A model generated the notes under the pieces. The model was not told where the DNA came from. It made no database searches and saw only the letters and a program-made list of their open reading frames with translations. From NCBI RefSeq assembly GCF_001866075.3, contig NZ_CP063356.1:1912164-1976163 (forward strand): a stretch of DNA of 64,000 bases, read 5' to 3'. Position numbers and translations under genes: made by a program. Positions 63,127 to 64,000 of the stretch are shown here, one piece after another (position 1 is the stretch's first letter; each line of letters begins with the position of its first letter). The stretch is from Anaerobacillus isosaccharinicus. Lineage in GTDB: Bacteria > Bacillota > Bacilli > Bacillales > Anaerobacillaceae.

Positions 63127-63351
63127 TTACGGGATAAGAATTGGAGGTATTCCCATTGGCGGATTAAATTCAATCTGTTCCTCATTTTCTTCACCATTTT
63201 CTTCACCGTCTTCTGGCTCTGTTTCTTCATAATTTCCTTTAGGAAACTGGGCACTAGAAGCTCGATTATCAGTAAAAACAGTTTTCCCTATATTTAGAGA
63301 ACCAATTGTACTAATTGAATTTACTCTAATATTTCTAATATTAATCTGCAT
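63127..63351 (-). CDS. Small GerP-type spore protein (GerPB/GerPD-like)
   Basis: A 74-aa protein with an N-terminal half (NIRNIRVNSISTIGSLNIGK) in the style of GerP proteins and a very acidic middle (EETEPEDGEENGEENEEQ) ending in Pro/Ile-rich NPPMGIPPILIP. Its place between GerPA/PF-like genes and a GerPC-like gene supports a spore germination role. I cannot say which gerP letter it corresponds to. Confidence 0.65.
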   Translation of the reverse strand: MQINIRNIRVNSISTIGSLNIGKTVFTDNRASSAQFPKGNYEETEPEDGEENGEENEEQIEFNPPMGIPPILIP

Positions 63352-63375
63352 TGGGTTCTAGTCCTTTCCTTAAAA

Positions 63376-63603
63376 TTAAATCTGAGCTTGAACTTGGTCT
63401 TGCATATCCGGATCATTATAAAGGTTTACATTATTAGCTTGTAATGGAGCGAAGTTGGCATCACCTGGATGGTGGTAACCAACATTCGATTTGATATTAC
63501 CTTGAAAACCTTTTAAGATCGAATTACCCAAATTGACTGAAGCATTTTCTGAAAGGTTATTTAACCTAATTCCTACAATATTATTCATATGGGTTAATAA
63601 CAT
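63376..63603 (-). CDS. GerPA/GerPF-family spore protein, copy 1
   Basis: A 75-aa protein: MNNIVGIRLNNLSENASVNL is the GerPA/PF-like start and DPDMQDQVQAQI the end. It is about 75% identical by eye to the next copy at 63625. TAGGAGG lies 7 nt before ATG. Confidence 0.75.
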   Translation of the reverse strand: MLLTHMNNIVGIRLNNLSENASVNLGNSILKGFQGNIKSNVGYHHPGDANFAPLQANNVNLYNDPDMQDQVQAQI

Positions 63604-63624
63604 ATAAATCCTCCTAGAGGTCCA

Positions 63625-63852
63625 TTAAATTTGAGCCTGAACTTGGTCTTGCACATCTGGATCATTTGTCAAGTTAGCATTGTTAAATTGTAGAGGTGAG
63701 AAGTTTGCATCCCCAGGTTGTAAATAACCTACATTTGATTTTAAGTTTCCTTGGAAACCTTTTAAGATGGAGTTACCAAAATTGACTGAGGCATTTGCTG
63801 ATAAATTATTCATTCTAATACCTACGATGTTATTCATATGAGTTAAAAACAT
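63625..63852 (-). CDS. GerPA/GerPF-family spore protein, copy 2
   Basis: A 75-aa paralogue of the neighbouring copy: NNIVGIRMNNLSANASVNFG, SNVGYLQPGDANFSPLQFNN and the end DPDVQDQVQAQI. AAGGAGG precedes ATG. It is 22 bp from copy 1 and 22 bp from copy 3, an arrangement expected from tandem duplication. Confidence 0.75.
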   Translation of the reverse strand: MFLTHMNNIVGIRMNNLSANASVNFGNSILKGFQGNLKSNVGYLQPGDANFSPLQFNNANLTNDPDVQDQVQAQI

Positions 63853-63873
63853 AATTACCTCCTTGAGTTTTAA

Positions 63874-64000
63874 TTAAATCTGAGCCTGAGCTTGGTCCTG
63901 AACGTCTGGGTCATTTGTAAGGTTAGCATTATTAAATTGTAGAGGTGAGAAGTTCGCATCACCAGCTTGAGCGTAACCGACATTCATCTTTATATTGGCT
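63874..64000 (-). CDS. GerPA/GerPF-family spore protein, copy 3 (partial at window edge)
   Basis: The last 42 codons of a third paralogue can be read: NIKMNVGYAQAGDANFSPLQ, then FNNANLTNDPDVQDQAQAQI and stop. The start lies beyond the window. It differs from copy 2 mainly by Ala for Val near the end (DQAQAQI). Confidence 0.75.
   Translation of the reverse strand, partial: ANIKMNVGYAQAGDANFSPLQFNNANLTNDPDVQDQAQAQI

Overview
The window is low-GC Firmicutes DNA from an endospore-forming member of the Bacillaceae. The evidence is gene order that follows Bacillus subtilis (ydiA-ydiB-ydiC-ydiD-gcp-ydiF-moaC-rex ... ydiK-ydiL-groES-groEL ... yeaC-yeaD-yebA-guaA-pbuG ... yebE-yebG-purEKBCSQLFMNHD ... 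yerA-yerB-yerC), CIRCE control of groESL, guanine and TPP riboswitches, and spore genes (CotF-like, YppG-like, GerP-like). Thiazole synthesis uses ThiH, the oxygen-sensitive tyrosine lyase, rather than the glycine oxidase ThiO of B. subtilis. That fits an anaerobic or facultative lineage; Anaerobacillus is my best guess, but the genus is not proven here.

Layout. 1-3009: the 3' end of one rRNA operon (23S end, 5S), then decayed copies of the 23S-5S spacer and a deleted 5S gene, then an IS1182-type insertion sequence flanked by a 34-bp direct repeat that is the rRNA terminator itself. 3028-5000: a small acidic protein, a Cys/Met-metabolism PLP enzyme, and initiator tRNA-fMet with a duplicated 5' fragment. 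5076-8709: thiL and the t6A genes tsaE-tsaB-rimI-tsaD. 8710-13286: a DnaA-box cluster, a membrane phosphatase-like protein and ABC-F. 13647-20229: moaC, rex, an MFS exporter, TPP-riboswitch-controlled thiG-thiH, ydiK/ydiL. 20640-28126: groESL, a CotF-like gene, MoxR-DUF58-transglutaminase. 28296-32066: guaA and pbuG, each behind a guanine riboswitch. 32180-38022: a complete rRNA operon (16S-tRNA-Ile-tRNA-Ala-23S-5S). 38232-40777: small genes, a polysaccharide deacetylase, yebE/yebG homologues. 40776-54362: the complete purine operon with PurR boxes and a guanine riboswitch. 54194-58046: a 35-aa membrane protein, DUF2892, yerA-yerB-yerC. 58106-64000: spore-related genes, a ureohydrolase, an orphan CbiO-type ATPase and a gerP-like cluster running off the right edge.

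Much of the window is conserved housekeeping sequence. The unusual material is intergenic. (1) A family of about nine hairpin elements has arms built from 8-bp purine/pyrimidine microrepeats; arm sequence differs between loci but stays self-complementary within each locus. Four lie inside operons, ending just before the Shine-Dalgarno of thiH, purC, purM and purD. (2) Another dispersed repeat has also colonised the 23S-5S spacer of both rRNA operons. (3) The IS1182 element has duplicated a complete terminator. (4) A DnaA-box cluster lies between tsaD and the ABC-F gene. No CRISPR array, prophage or recognisable defence system was found.
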